From NCBI GenBank assembly GCA_002342415.1, contig DDPY01000017.1:8300-72299 (forward strand): DNA of 64,000 nt. The letters are read 5' to 3'. This document shows positions 36,052 through 44,265 of this stretch, piece by piece. The DNA comes from Prevotella sp. UBA2456. GTDB lineage: Bacteria; Bacteroidota; Bacteroidia; Bacteroidales; Bacteroidaceae. A program made the translations under genes and the position numbers. Numbering within the stretch: position 1 is the stretch's first letter; every line of letters begins with the position of its first letter. The notes beneath the pieces were generated by a model. It had not been told where the DNA came from. It was given only the letters and a program-made list of their open reading frames with translations, and searched no databases.

Positions 36052-37026
36052 TCAGTTGTTCACACTTCCGCCTACGATATCCAGCAGTTCTGAGGTAATT
36101 GCTTGCTGTCTGGACTTGTTGTACTGCAAGTTCAGCTGGCGCAACAGTTCATCGGCATTATCAGTAGCCGTCTGCATGGCCACCATACGAGCAGCATGCT
36201 CAGAGGCGACGCTGTCAAGTAAGGCTGTATAAAGCATCAAATGAGCAAGTTTAGGCATCAGCTGCGAAAGCACCGTGTTCATGTCGGGCTCCACAATGAA
36301 GTTGTCATTCAGCGGTTCTACTTCCTCGCCTTGGGCATTGATAACCTTCTTTTTGCGACGACGCTTCAGATAGTCTTGCGCCTTCTTGGTGGCGATGTTG
36401 GTAGTAAGGTCGCGCTCATGGTCACGATCCAACTCACTTTCCAAGTCTATCGGCAGGAAAGTCTTGTTGGTCAAGACCTGCGAACCGGCCGACTTGAAGT
36501 GATGATAGATTAGTTCTACGCGATCCACCTCACCGTTGGCAAACTTTTCTCCAAGTTCCATAGCAATATCAATGCATTCGCGAACATTGGGATGATCTAC
36601 CAAAGCGGCATAGTCGCCTTTGACATCATAGCCCAACTTACGTGCCTTTTCCATTACCTTACGCCCTATGGGATAGATTTCAATGGCATCCTTGCCCAAC
36701 TCTTGGGCATAGGCATCGTATGTGCGCTGCATCAGTTTGATGATATTGGCATTGAATCCGCCACAGAGCGATGAATTACTGGAGAACACGACAAGTGCTA
36801 CGCGCTTGACGGGACGCTCCTGGTCGAAGACCGTTTGAGCTTCGGCCTCGGCAGCAAGAAACGACTTGAGGATATGCTCAAGCAACGACTCGTAAGGCAG
36901 CATGTTCTGGATAGCCACCTGCGCATGATGGAGCTTCGACGAGGCTACCATCTTCATCGCAGAGGTTATCTTTCGCGTGCTGTTGACCGAGGCGATGCGG
37001 CCTTTAATTTCTTTCAGGCTTGGCAT
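36052..37026 (-). CDS. atpG: F1 ATP synthase gamma subunit
   Basis: A 324-residue central-stalk subunit. The N-terminal helix SLKEIKGRIASVNSTRKITS and the C-terminal helix (TDNADELLRQLNLQYNKSRQQ) form the coiled coil that turns within the alpha/beta hexamer. An insertion with a basic run (KRRRKKK near 220) makes it longer than the 286 residues of E. coli, as is common in Bacteroidota. It is the last gene of the operon and ends at the shared terminator. Confidence 0.95.
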   Translation of the reverse strand: MPSLKEIKGRIASVNSTRKITSAMKMVASSKLHHAQVAIQNMLPYESLLEHILKSFLAAEAEAQTVFDQERPVKRVALVVFSSNSSLCGGFNANIIKLMQRTYDAYAQELGKDAIEIYPIGRKVMEKARKLGYDVKGDYAALVDHPNVRECIDIAMELGEKFANGEVDRVELIYHHFKSAGSQVLTNKTFLPIDLESELDRDHERDLTTNIATKKAQDYLKRRRKKKVINAQGEEVEPLNDNFIVEPDMNTVLSQLMPKLAHLMLYTALLDSVASEHAARMVAMQTATDNADELLRQLNLQYNKSRQQAITSELLDIVGGSVNN

Positions 37027-37032
37027 AGGCTA

Positions 37033-38619
37033 TCAAGCTTTATACGTACCGGCAATATCGGCCATAATGGCTTCAATCTTCTTCGTTACGTCGTCGTCAA
37101 TTTTACCTGCGGCAAGTGTTTCTATCACCTCGGGAGCGCTTGTACGCAACTTCTCGAGGAACTGGCTCTGACACTCACGAACCTTGTCTATGGGCACTTC
37201 GCGCATCAGGCCATGTACACCACAATAGAGGATAGCCACCTGTTCACCTACTGGCATAGGCGAATATTGCGGCTGGATGAGCAACTGGTTGTTCTTACGA
37301 CCACGGTCCAATGTCATCGCCGTCACGGCATCCATATCGCTTGAGAACTTCGAGAAAGCCTCCAACTCACGATACTGAGCCTGGTCAATCTTCAGCGTAC
37401 CAGCTACCTTCTTCATCGACTTAATCTGTGCCGAACCACCTACACGCGATACCGAGATACCGACGTTGATTGCCGGACGGAAACCTCGGTTGAAGAGGTC
37501 GCTCTCAAGGAATATCTGACCATCAGTGATAGAAATCACATTCGTGGGGATATAGGCCGATACGTCACCAGCCTGTGTCTCAATGATAGGCAGAGCTGTC
37601 AGTGATCCGCCACCCTTCACATGACCCTTCATGCACTCAGGCAGGTCGTTCATCTGCTCAGCCACCTCCTGCTGCTCGTTCATCTTAGCCGCACGCTCAA
37701 GAAGACGAGAGTGCAGATAGAACACATCACCAGGATAAGCCTCACGACCGGAAGGACGACGCAGAATCAGCGACACCTCACGATAAGCCACAGCCTGCTT
37801 CGACAGGTCATCGTAGACCACGAGTGCGGGCAGACCGCGATCACGGAAATATTCACCAATGGCAGCACCGGCAAATGGTGCATAGTACTGCATGGCAGCG
37901 GGATCAGCAGCTGTTGCAGCCACTACGATGGTGTAAGGCATCGCGCCATGCTCCTTCAGAGTCTGAACAAGCGTAGCTACTGTACTGGCCTTTTGTCCAA
38001 TGGCGACATAGATACAATACACGGGCTTGCCTGCCTCATAGAAACTCTTCTGATTGATAATGGTGTCGACAGCAATAGCCGTCTTACCCGTCTGGCGGTC
38101 ACCAATTATCAGCTCACGCTGTCCACGGCCGATGGGAATCATCGAGTCGATAGCCTTCAGACCCGTCTGCAACGGCTCCTTCACGGGCTGACGATAGATT
38201 ACACCAGGTGCCTTGCGGTCGAGCGGCATTTCAAAAGCATCCTTCAGGTCGATATCGCCCTTTCCGTCAACAGCCTGCCCCAGCGGGTTGATGACACGGC
38301 CCAGCATATTGTCGTTGACACGGATAGAGGCAATGCGCTTGGTGCGCTTCACCACCATACCTTCCTTAATGCCTGACGTGCTACCCAGAAGCACACAACC
38401 TACGTTGTCTTCCTCCAAGTTCATCACGATAGCCATCGTGCCGTTCTCAAATTCGAGCAACTCGTTGGCTTCGGCATTGCGGAGTCCGTAGATACGAGCC
38501 ACACCGTCGCTGACGGTAAGCACGGTACCTACCTCGTCGAACTGTTCGGCATTCTGAATGCCTTTCAGCTGTTCGAGCAGCACCTGGGATACTTCGCTTG
38601 GTTTAATTTTATCTGACAT
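37033..38619 (-). CDS. atpA: F1 ATP synthase alpha subunit
   Basis: A 528-residue non-catalytic nucleotide-binding subunit. The P-loop is GDRQTGKTAIA (near 172), VYVAIGQKASTVA is close to RQTGKTAI in the usual order, and the arginine finger lies in INVGISVSRVGGSAQ (near 375). The gene is preceded by an ATTTACGATTT-type spacer (38630-38671) and followed by atpG after six bases. Confidence 0.97.
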   Translation of the reverse strand: MSDKIKPSEVSQVLLEQLKGIQNAEQFDEVGTVLTVSDGVARIYGLRNAEANELLEFENGTMAIVMNLEEDNVGCVLLGSTSGIKEGMVVKRTKRIASIRVNDNMLGRVINPLGQAVDGKGDIDLKDAFEMPLDRKAPGVIYRQPVKEPLQTGLKAIDSMIPIGRGQRELIIGDRQTGKTAIAVDTIINQKSFYEAGKPVYCIYVAIGQKASTVATLVQTLKEHGAMPYTIVVAATAADPAAMQYYAPFAGAAIGEYFRDRGLPALVVYDDLSKQAVAYREVSLILRRPSGREAYPGDVFYLHSRLLERAAKMNEQQEVAEQMNDLPECMKGHVKGGGSLTALPIIETQAGDVSAYIPTNVISITDGQIFLESDLFNRGFRPAINVGISVSRVGGSAQIKSMKKVAGTLKIDQAQYRELEAFSKFSSDMDAVTAMTLDRGRKNNQLLIQPQYSPMPVGEQVAILYCGVHGLMREVPIDKVRECQSQFLEKLRTSAPEVIETLAAGKIDDDVTKKIEAIMADIAGTYKA

Positions 38620-38629
38620 AAATTTAATT

Positions 38630-38671
38630 TGCGATTTACTAATTTACTATTTACGATTTATTGCTAAATCG
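38630..38671. repeat. ATTTACGATTT-type spacer repeat
   Basis: Repeated GATTTACTAATTTAC and ATTTACGATTTATTG lie between atpH and atpA, inside an operon, so they are transcribed. Confidence 0.5.
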
Positions 38672-39208
38672 TCATCGAATGAGTGTTTGTAGAATGTTGT
38701 TGAGTTTCGACTTGACACTGGCATCCATACGGAACGTGTCATACTCGAGGATGAAGCCGCCGATGATGTCGGGGTTCACCTCCGTCTCAAACTCTACAGT
38801 ACCATTAGTCTTGCTCTCCACCATCTGGCGCATCTTCTGCTCTGTAGCAACAGATACGCGGGCTGCTGTGGTGAGCTTGCCACGGATGACGTTCTTCTGC
38901 TTACGGTAAAGCGTGATATACGAGTTGGCCATAAACTGAATCATGTTCTCTCGGTCTTCCTTTAGCACAAGGCCGATGAAGCTCTTGGTCAGGGGGCATG
39001 CCTGTTCACCGGCAGCCACCAGAAGCAGCGCTTCCTTCTTATCCTTCGAGAGCATGGGATTGTCTATCGTCTGGCGCAATGCGGGTACGTCGATATAGCT
39101 CTTGGCTACCGTCATCATCTCCTGATAGACAGTATCCTCCAGCTTGGCATCGGTAGCACTCTTCAAGAGCGCTCTCGCATATCTCATCGATATTACTCCA
39201 ATATCCAT
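38672..39208 (-). CDS. atpH: F1 ATP synthase delta subunit
   Basis: A 178-residue peripheral-stalk subunit that joins F1 to the b subunits. The start MDIGVISMRYARALLKS is typical for the phylum, and the C-terminal GGFILEYDTFRMDASVKSKL is the conserved delta/OSCP signature. The ATG at 39208 is chosen over a TTG two codons upstream. Confidence 0.93.
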   Translation of the reverse strand: MDIGVISMRYARALLKSATDAKLEDTVYQEMMTVAKSYIDVPALRQTIDNPMLSKDKKEALLLVAAGEQACPLTKSFIGLVLKEDRENMIQFMANSYITLYRKQKNVIRGKLTTAARVSVATEQKMRQMVESKTNGTVEFETEVNPDIIGGFILEYDTFRMDASVKSKLNNILQTLIR

Positions 39209-39223
39209 ACGCAACTCTAATTA

Positions 39224-39718
39224 TTACTTCACAGAGACTTCATCCAGCATACGGTCAATCAAATCCATCTGCGACTTATCGTCCTTCAGATTCTGCTTGA
39301 GAACCTTTTCGGCGATTTCGACGCTTAGTGTAGCGACTTGCTGACGGATGTCGGCAATAGCGGCCTTCTTCTCCTGCTCGATGGCGGCTTTAGCCTCGTC
39401 AAGCAGGCGGGCACCCTCACTTCTTGCCTTATCCTGCGCCTTCTCTACAATAGCGTCACGTGTCTCGGCAGCCTCACGAAGTATCTGGGCCTGCTTCTCA
39501 CGCGCCTCCTGCAAGATGGATTCACCTTCTTTCTGAATATTAGCCAGACGCTCGTTGGCCTCATGAGCCTTCTTGAGCGACTCGTCAATGAACGCCTTAC
39601 GCTCGTCGACCATCTTCACAATCACAGGGAAGCCATACTTCCACAGGATGAAGAGGACTACGAGGAAGACGACCGTCATCCAGAAGAATAGTCCAAAATC
39701 AGGGGTTATCAGTGACAT
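39224..39718 (-). CDS. atpF: Fo ATP synthase b subunit
   Basis: A 164-residue peripheral-stalk subunit. One transmembrane helix near the N-terminus (LFFWMTVVFLVVLFILWKYG, residues 10-29) is followed by a long charged coiled coil rich in Ala, Glu and Lys (IQKEGESILQEAREKQAQIL). Length is normal. Confidence 0.95.
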   Translation of the reverse strand: MSLITPDFGLFFWMTVVFLVVLFILWKYGFPVIVKMVDERKAFIDESLKKAHEANERLANIQKEGESILQEAREKQAQILREAAETRDAIVEKAQDKARSEGARLLDEAKAAIEQEKKAAIADIRQQVATLSVEIAEKVLKQNLKDDKSQMDLIDRMLDEVSVK

Positions 39719-39736
39719 ACGCTGGTTCTCGGAGAA

Positions 39737-39979
39737 TTATACGAAAAGTGCAAGAATAGAAATCACAAGAGCCAGGAACGTAGCACCCTCAACAAGAGCA
39801 GCAGCCAGAATCATCGAACTCTGCAGTCCGCCCATTTTCTCCGGCTGACGAGCCATAGCGTCCATAGCCTGACCACCAATACGACCGATACCGATACCAG
39901 CACCGATAACTGCTAAACCACCACCTACAGTAGCACCGAGCTTTGCGAGTGCATCTGCTGCTAATAATAATGAAATCAT
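39737..39979 (-). CDS. atpE: Fo ATP synthase c subunit
   Basis: An 80-residue two-helix proteolipid that forms the rotor ring. Helix 1 is glycine-rich (GGGLAVIGAGIGIGRIGG), the polar loop is ARQPEKMG, and helix 2 carries the ion-binding Glu in AAALVEGATFL (near 63). Helix 1 has no glutamine at the place used by sodium-type rings, so proton use is favoured, by inference. Confidence 0.95.
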   Translation of the reverse strand: MISLLLAADALAKLGATVGGGLAVIGAGIGIGRIGGQAMDAMARQPEKMGGLQSSMILAAALVEGATFLALVISILALFV

Positions 39980-40034
39980 AATCTTAAATTTTTTTAGTTG
40001 TTAATATTATTACTTTTTTACTTTAATTCTCTTT

Positions 40035-41132
40035 TTAGGCATGATGCTCTTTCACGTGCGACATGGAGATAAACACAGCCGACAGCATGGTAAACACCAT
40101 TGCCTGGATATAGCATACCAGCACCTCCAGCAGCATCATGAAGATGCTCAGGAATACCGATACTGGTGTCATCACCGTACCCAGCACATTACCCATGACA
40201 CCACCCAGGGCGAACATGATGAAGATAATGCACGACAGCGAGATGGCTATCACGTGACCTGCCAACATGTTGGCAAAGAGACGGATCATCAGCGCTATGG
40301 GCTTTGTGAAGATACCAAAGAACTCAATGAAGGGCATCAGGGGCACGGGGAATTTGAGCCACATGGGCACGTCGCCCCAGAAGATTTCCTTCCAATAGGC
40401 CTTCGTTCCTGTCACATTTACAATGAGGAAGGTACATAGGGCCAGAAACATCGTACAAGTGATATTGCCAGTCAGATTGCCCCCACCCGGCGGGAACGGC
40501 ATCACACCCATGATATTCGTGATGAAGATAAAGAAGAAGCACGTCATCAGGTAAGGCGCATACTTAGGCGCCTCGTCACCTAATGAGGGCTTGATCATGT
40601 CGTTATAGACCGACATCACAAACATGTGAATGAGACCTGTAAATCCCTTCGGTGCAGGGTCGTCCACCTTGTGCTTCTTACACCAGCGGGCTGCCGTCAG
40701 GATGCAACATACCAGCAGGATAGCATTGATAAAAAGCACCAGCACCGTCTTGGTAATGCTGATATCGAAGCATACGGGCACCAACTCGCTGCCTACACGC
40801 TCTACTATGCGGCCCTTCTCGTCTTCGGCTCCCTGAATATAGAATCCCTCTGCCGAACCTTCACCAGCACGCAGCAATTCCGCATTGGGCTCATGCTCAA
40901 ACTGTGACGAGCATAGCACGTGGAATCCCGAATGCTCCGAATAGAAGATCATGGGCAGATGGATGATCAGGGGATGTCCGCCGAAGTCGGTGACATGCCA
41001 CATATAGCTGTCCTGCACGTGACCGAACAATATCTCCTTCAGGTTCACCCCACCCTCTTTCTCTTCCGCTTGCATCGGAAGGGAGAGGCAGAGCATCGCC
41101 GCGACGAGGAATATTGATCTAAGTTTTCTCAT
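40035..41132 (-). CDS. atpB: Fo ATP synthase a subunit
   Basis: A 365-residue membrane subunit forming the ion path against the c-ring. It begins with a signal-like segment (MRKLRSIFLVAAMLCLSLPM) and a periplasmic extension of about 100 residues, typical in Bacteroidota, before the membrane domain. The essential Arg is in IALMIRLFANMLAGH (near 282). Its start overlaps the end of the preceding small membrane protein by four bases. Confidence 0.94.
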   Translation of the reverse strand: MRKLRSIFLVAAMLCLSLPMQAEEKEGGVNLKEILFGHVQDSYMWHVTDFGGHPLIIHLPMIFYSEHSGFHVLCSSQFEHEPNAELLRAGEGSAEGFYIQGAEDEKGRIVERVGSELVPVCFDISITKTVLVLFINAILLVCCILTAARWCKKHKVDDPAPKGFTGLIHMFVMSVYNDMIKPSLGDEAPKYAPYLMTCFFFIFITNIMGVMPFPPGGGNLTGNITCTMFLALCTFLIVNVTGTKAYWKEIFWGDVPMWLKFPVPLMPFIEFFGIFTKPIALMIRLFANMLAGHVIAISLSCIIFIMFALGGVMGNVLGTVMTPVSVFLSIFMMLLEVLVCYIQAMVFTMLSAVFISMSHVKEHHA

Positions 41133-41518
41133 TTGGTTACTTTCTTATTGTTACTTACTTTAGCAAAGAATATTGCATCGAATGCGAGTATGACCAGATA
41201 GAAGATAATGAACACCATGGCAAACCATTTGATAGACTCGATGTCACCCCTGTTCACCACACAAAACACCAACAGTACCATCGCAGCAGCCATCAGGCGC
41301 AGGGCCGAGGCGGCGAGGAAGTATTTCGGCAGTATCTCTGGGGAACGGCGTACTAATGCTTGCCATCCATAGATATATATTAAGGAGCAGACGACATGGA
41401 ATACAGAAGAAATCAATCCGGCTCCCGACATCCCGGCAAGGACACTCCCTGCAAACATAAAAATGCTGAGCGACACTACGCCTGCGGTGTACCAGCAGAC
41501 TGTCTTCTTGTCATCCAT
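41129..41518 (-). CDS. Small membrane protein in the AtpI position
   Basis: A 129-residue protein with four predicted helices (about 9-31, 33-52, 66-88 and 98-120). It lies between atpC and atpB, where AtpI or similar helper proteins occur in other ATP synthase operons. Sequence likeness to AtpI is not clear to me, so the role (c-ring assembly or ion supply) is inferred from position only. A four-base overlap with atpB implies coupled translation. Confidence 0.7.
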   Translation of the reverse strand: MDDKKTVCWYTAGVVSLSIFMFAGSVLAGMSGAGLISSVFHVVCSLIYIYGWQALVRRSPEILPKYFLAASALRLMAAAMVLLVFCVVNRGDIESIKWFAMVFIIFYLVILAFDAIFFAKVSNNKKVTK

Positions 41519-41549
41519 CTCACGCGTACCTTAAATAAAAAACATCTAT

Positions 41550-41795
41550 TTAGTTCACTTCTACGCAGAGCGACACTACGTTCTGCTGCACCTCCACGAA
41601 ACCGCCGAGAATCTCCAGTCGCACTTTCTCACCTTTCGGCAATCCGTACACTACCGCACCCTGGTTGAGGGTTGAGATAATCGGCGCATGGTCGTTGAGT
41701 ATCTCAAACTCACCCTGTGAGCCAGGAACGAGGACACTCACAACCTCTCCGTCAAACTCTATTCGCTCAGGCGAAACTATCTTCAGCTTTAACAT
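41550..41795 (-). CDS. atpC: F1 ATP synthase epsilon subunit, short form
   Basis: An 81-residue protein made only of the N-terminal beta-sandwich (LKLKIVSPERIEFDGEVVSV, QGEFEILNDHAPIISTLNQG). The C-terminal helical hairpin of the E. coli protein (about 138 residues), which blocks ATP hydrolysis, is absent. The short form is usual in Bacteroidota. It lies between atpD and the small membrane protein gene. Confidence 0.93.
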   Translation of the reverse strand: MLKLKIVSPERIEFDGEVVSVLVPGSQGEFEILNDHAPIISTLNQGAVVYGLPKGEKVRLEILGGFVEVQQNVVSLCVEVN

Positions 41796-41803
41796 CTTGG
41801 TAA

Positions 41804-41836
41804 TTTTCGATTTACAGATTTTCGATTTACCGATTG
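41804..41836. repeat. ATTTTCGATTTAC spacer repeat
   Basis: Two near-identical TTTTCGATTTAC copies lie between atpD and atpC and are transcribed within the operon. Confidence 0.5.
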
Positions 41837-41837
41837 A

Positions 41838-43364
41838 TTAGCCCTTGGCAGCCTCTAAGAGTTTCTTTGCCTTAGCCTTTGCATCTTCAATAGTTCCCAC
41901 GTTGAGGAATGCCTGTTCGGGCAGGTCATCCACCTCACCGTCGAGAATAGCGTTAAAGCCCTTGATCGTCTCTTCGATAGGCACCATCACGCCAGGCAGG
42001 CCAGTGAACTGCTCTGCCACAGAGAAGGGCTGCGAAAGGAAACGCTGCACGCGACGTGCGCGGTTCACAGTCAGCTTGTCCTCGTCCGAGAGTTCATCCA
42101 TACCCAGAATGGCAATAATGTCCTGTAATTCCTTATAGCGCTGCAGTATCTCCTTCACACGCTGTGCACACTCATAGTGGTCTTTACCCACTACTAACGG
42201 GTCAAGAATACGCGAGGTAGAACCCAGCGGATCAACAGCGGGATAAATACCCAGCTCGGCAATCTTACGATCGAGCACGGTCGTTGCGTCCAGATGGGTG
42301 AACGTCGTAGCAGGAGCAGGGTCGGTCAAGTCGTCGGCAGGCACATAAACTGCTTGTACTGAGGTGATTGAACCCGATTTGGTAGAGGTAATTCTCTCCT
42401 GCATCGTACCCATCTCCGAGGCCAGCGTCGGCTGGTAACCTACGGCTGAAGGCATACGACCCAGCAAGGCCGACACCTCGGAACCGGCCTGGGTGAAACG
42501 GAAGATGTTGTCGATAAAGAACAGGATATCGGCAGCTCCGCCGTCCTTGCCGCCACCATCGCGGAATCCCTCAGCAACCGTCAGTCCTGACAGTGCTACG
42601 GATGCACGCGCACCGGGGGGCTCGTTCATCTGTCCATAGACAAGCGTAGCCTGCGATTTTTTCAGTTCCTCTGGGTCTACCAGCGAGAGATCCCACTTAC
42701 CCTGGGCCATTGCCTCCTTGAACTTGTCACCGTAACGGATAACGCCCGACTCAATCATCTCGCGAATCAGGTCATTACCCTCACGCGTGCGCTCACCTAC
42801 TCCAGCGAATACAGAGAATCCGTTGTGGCCCTTTGCAATGTTGTTGATGAGCTCCATGATAAGCACCGTCTTACCTACGCCGGCACCACCGAAGAGTCCA
42901 ATCTTACCACCCTTCAGATACGGCTCCAGCAGGTCGATGACCTTGATACCCGTTGCCAGCACCTCTTTCGTGGTCGACAGTTCCTCAAACTTCGGAGCCT
43001 CGCGGTGAATAGGATAAGCACCCTTCATGTCGAGTTGTTTCATACCGTCGATAGGCTGACCGATAACGTTCAGCATACGACCTTTAATCTGTTCGCCGGA
43101 AGGCATCTGAATAGGAGAGCCCAGCGGCTTTGCCTCCAATCCACGCTGCAGACCGTCGGTGTTGTCCATGGCAACGCAGCGCACGGTATCCTCGCCGATG
43201 TGCTGCTGCACCTCGACGATCAGCTGGGCCCCGTTGGGACGTTCTATCGACAATGCCTCGTGAATTTTCGGGAGCACCTTTTCCGCATCCTGACCTTTCG
43301 TATCGAAGAAAACGTCGATAACCGGACCGATAATCTGCGAAATGTGTCCAATAATCTGTGACAT
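41838..43364 (-). CDS. atpD: F1 ATP synthase beta subunit
   Basis: A 508-residue catalytic subunit. The P-loop is GLFGGAGVGKTVLI (near 160), the catalytic Glu lies in GVGERTREGNDL (near 193), and ALLGRMPSAVGYQPTLASEM follows. It is the first gene of the operon; a TAACTTTG box lies 55 bases upstream on the minus strand. Confidence 0.97.
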   Translation of the reverse strand: MSQIIGHISQIIGPVIDVFFDTKGQDAEKVLPKIHEALSIERPNGAQLIVEVQQHIGEDTVRCVAMDNTDGLQRGLEAKPLGSPIQMPSGEQIKGRMLNVIGQPIDGMKQLDMKGAYPIHREAPKFEELSTTKEVLATGIKVIDLLEPYLKGGKIGLFGGAGVGKTVLIMELINNIAKGHNGFSVFAGVGERTREGNDLIREMIESGVIRYGDKFKEAMAQGKWDLSLVDPEELKKSQATLVYGQMNEPPGARASVALSGLTVAEGFRDGGGKDGGAADILFFIDNIFRFTQAGSEVSALLGRMPSAVGYQPTLASEMGTMQERITSTKSGSITSVQAVYVPADDLTDPAPATTFTHLDATTVLDRKIAELGIYPAVDPLGSTSRILDPLVVGKDHYECAQRVKEILQRYKELQDIIAILGMDELSDEDKLTVNRARRVQRFLSQPFSVAEQFTGLPGVMVPIEETIKGFNAILDGEVDDLPEQAFLNVGTIEDAKAKAKKLLEAAKG

Positions 43365-43418
43365 AAGCGTTATTTATTTATAATGTAATAGTTTTAAGTA
43401 TTCATTTTAGAACGACTG

Positions 43419-43426
43419 CAAAGTTA
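43419..43426 (-). promoter_or_regulatory. -7 box of the ATP synthase operon
   Basis: The minus strand reads TAACTTTG, giving a leader of about 50 bases to the atpD ATG. Upstream of it (43430-43455) is an almost pure A/T run. Confidence 0.55.
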
Positions 43427-43553
43427 ACAAAAAAATTCTATTAAAAAAAAAAAATCATACTTTTTTTAGGAAAAGTTTTCTGCTCGGCAGCGATTCTGTG
43501 ATTTCTGCGTGCATGACATTTTACAAAACCTTTCCACTTTTTTTGCTCTTTTC

Positions 43554-43584
43554 TTTGCCATTTCAAATAATTTGCCTATATTTG
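43554..43584 (+). promoter_or_regulatory. Promoter of the cytidylate-kinase-like gene
   Basis: TTTG (43554-43557) and TATATTTG (43577-43584) are 19 bases apart. A second -7 form, TATCTTTG, lies at 43612-43619, two bases before the ATG, but has no -33 partner. Confidence 0.55.
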
Positions 43585-43621
43585 CAGCAGTAAACTATTA
43601 CAAAAACAACTTATCTTTGCT

Positions 43622-44263
43622 ATGAACAAAAACGAAAAATTCATTATTTCCATCAATCGTGAGCTGGGTACCGGCGGACGCACCATAGGCTCGATGCTCG
43701 CCAACCGTCTGGGGGTGCCGTTCTACGACAAGGCGCTCATCAAGGCTTTAGAGGAGAAGTACAACCTCACGCTTGAGGAAATCGAGACGCTCAAGGGGCG
43801 CAGCCACTCCTGGTGGGCCGACTTCAAGCGCGTGATGGGCATGGGCTACTCGCTGCACAACTCGCCCGACATGAAGATGCCCATCGTCAACGAGCCCGAC
43901 CTGCTCACTACCAACGACATGTACAAGACCGAAGTGGAAATCCTTCAGGGCATTGCCGAGACCGAGTCGTGCGTGGTGGCCGGTCGCACGGGATTCTACA
44001 TCTATCGCGACCACCCCAACCACATGAGCATCCTCATCAAGGCCTCTATGCAGTATCGCAAGCAGCGCATAGCCACCAAGCGCGGCATCAGTCTCGACGA
44101 GGCCGAATCCATCATCAAGAAGGTCGACCAGATGCGCGAGAACTACATCAGCAAGTACACGGGCACTTCGCGCTACGACTCGCGCTATTACGATCTTGTC
44201 ATCAACATGGACGGCAAGAACGAGGAACAAGTCGTAGACCTTATCCTCCAGTATATCGGTTGA
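43622..44263 (+). CDS. Cytidylate-kinase-like family protein
   Basis: A 213-residue P-loop protein. The N-terminus INRELGTGGRTIGSMLANRL (residues 10-29) resembles the altered phosphate-binding loop of the cytidylate-kinase-like family, and GRTGFYIYRDHPNHMSILIK near 122 and the helical lid region with basic residues follow. It may phosphorylate a nucleotide, but family members are mostly untested and true Cmk is usually encoded elsewhere. It is convergent with feoB with only two bases between stops. Confidence 0.85.
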   Translation: MNKNEKFIISINRELGTGGRTIGSMLANRLGVPFYDKALIKALEEKYNLTLEEIETLKGRSHSWWADFKRVMGMGYSLHNSPDMKMPIVNEPDLLTTNDMYKTEVEILQGIAETESCVVAGRTGFYIYRDHPNHMSILIKASMQYRKQRIATKRGISLDEAESIIKKVDQMRENYISKYTGTSRYDSRYYDLVINMDGKNEEQVVDLILQYIG

Positions 44264-44265
44264 TT

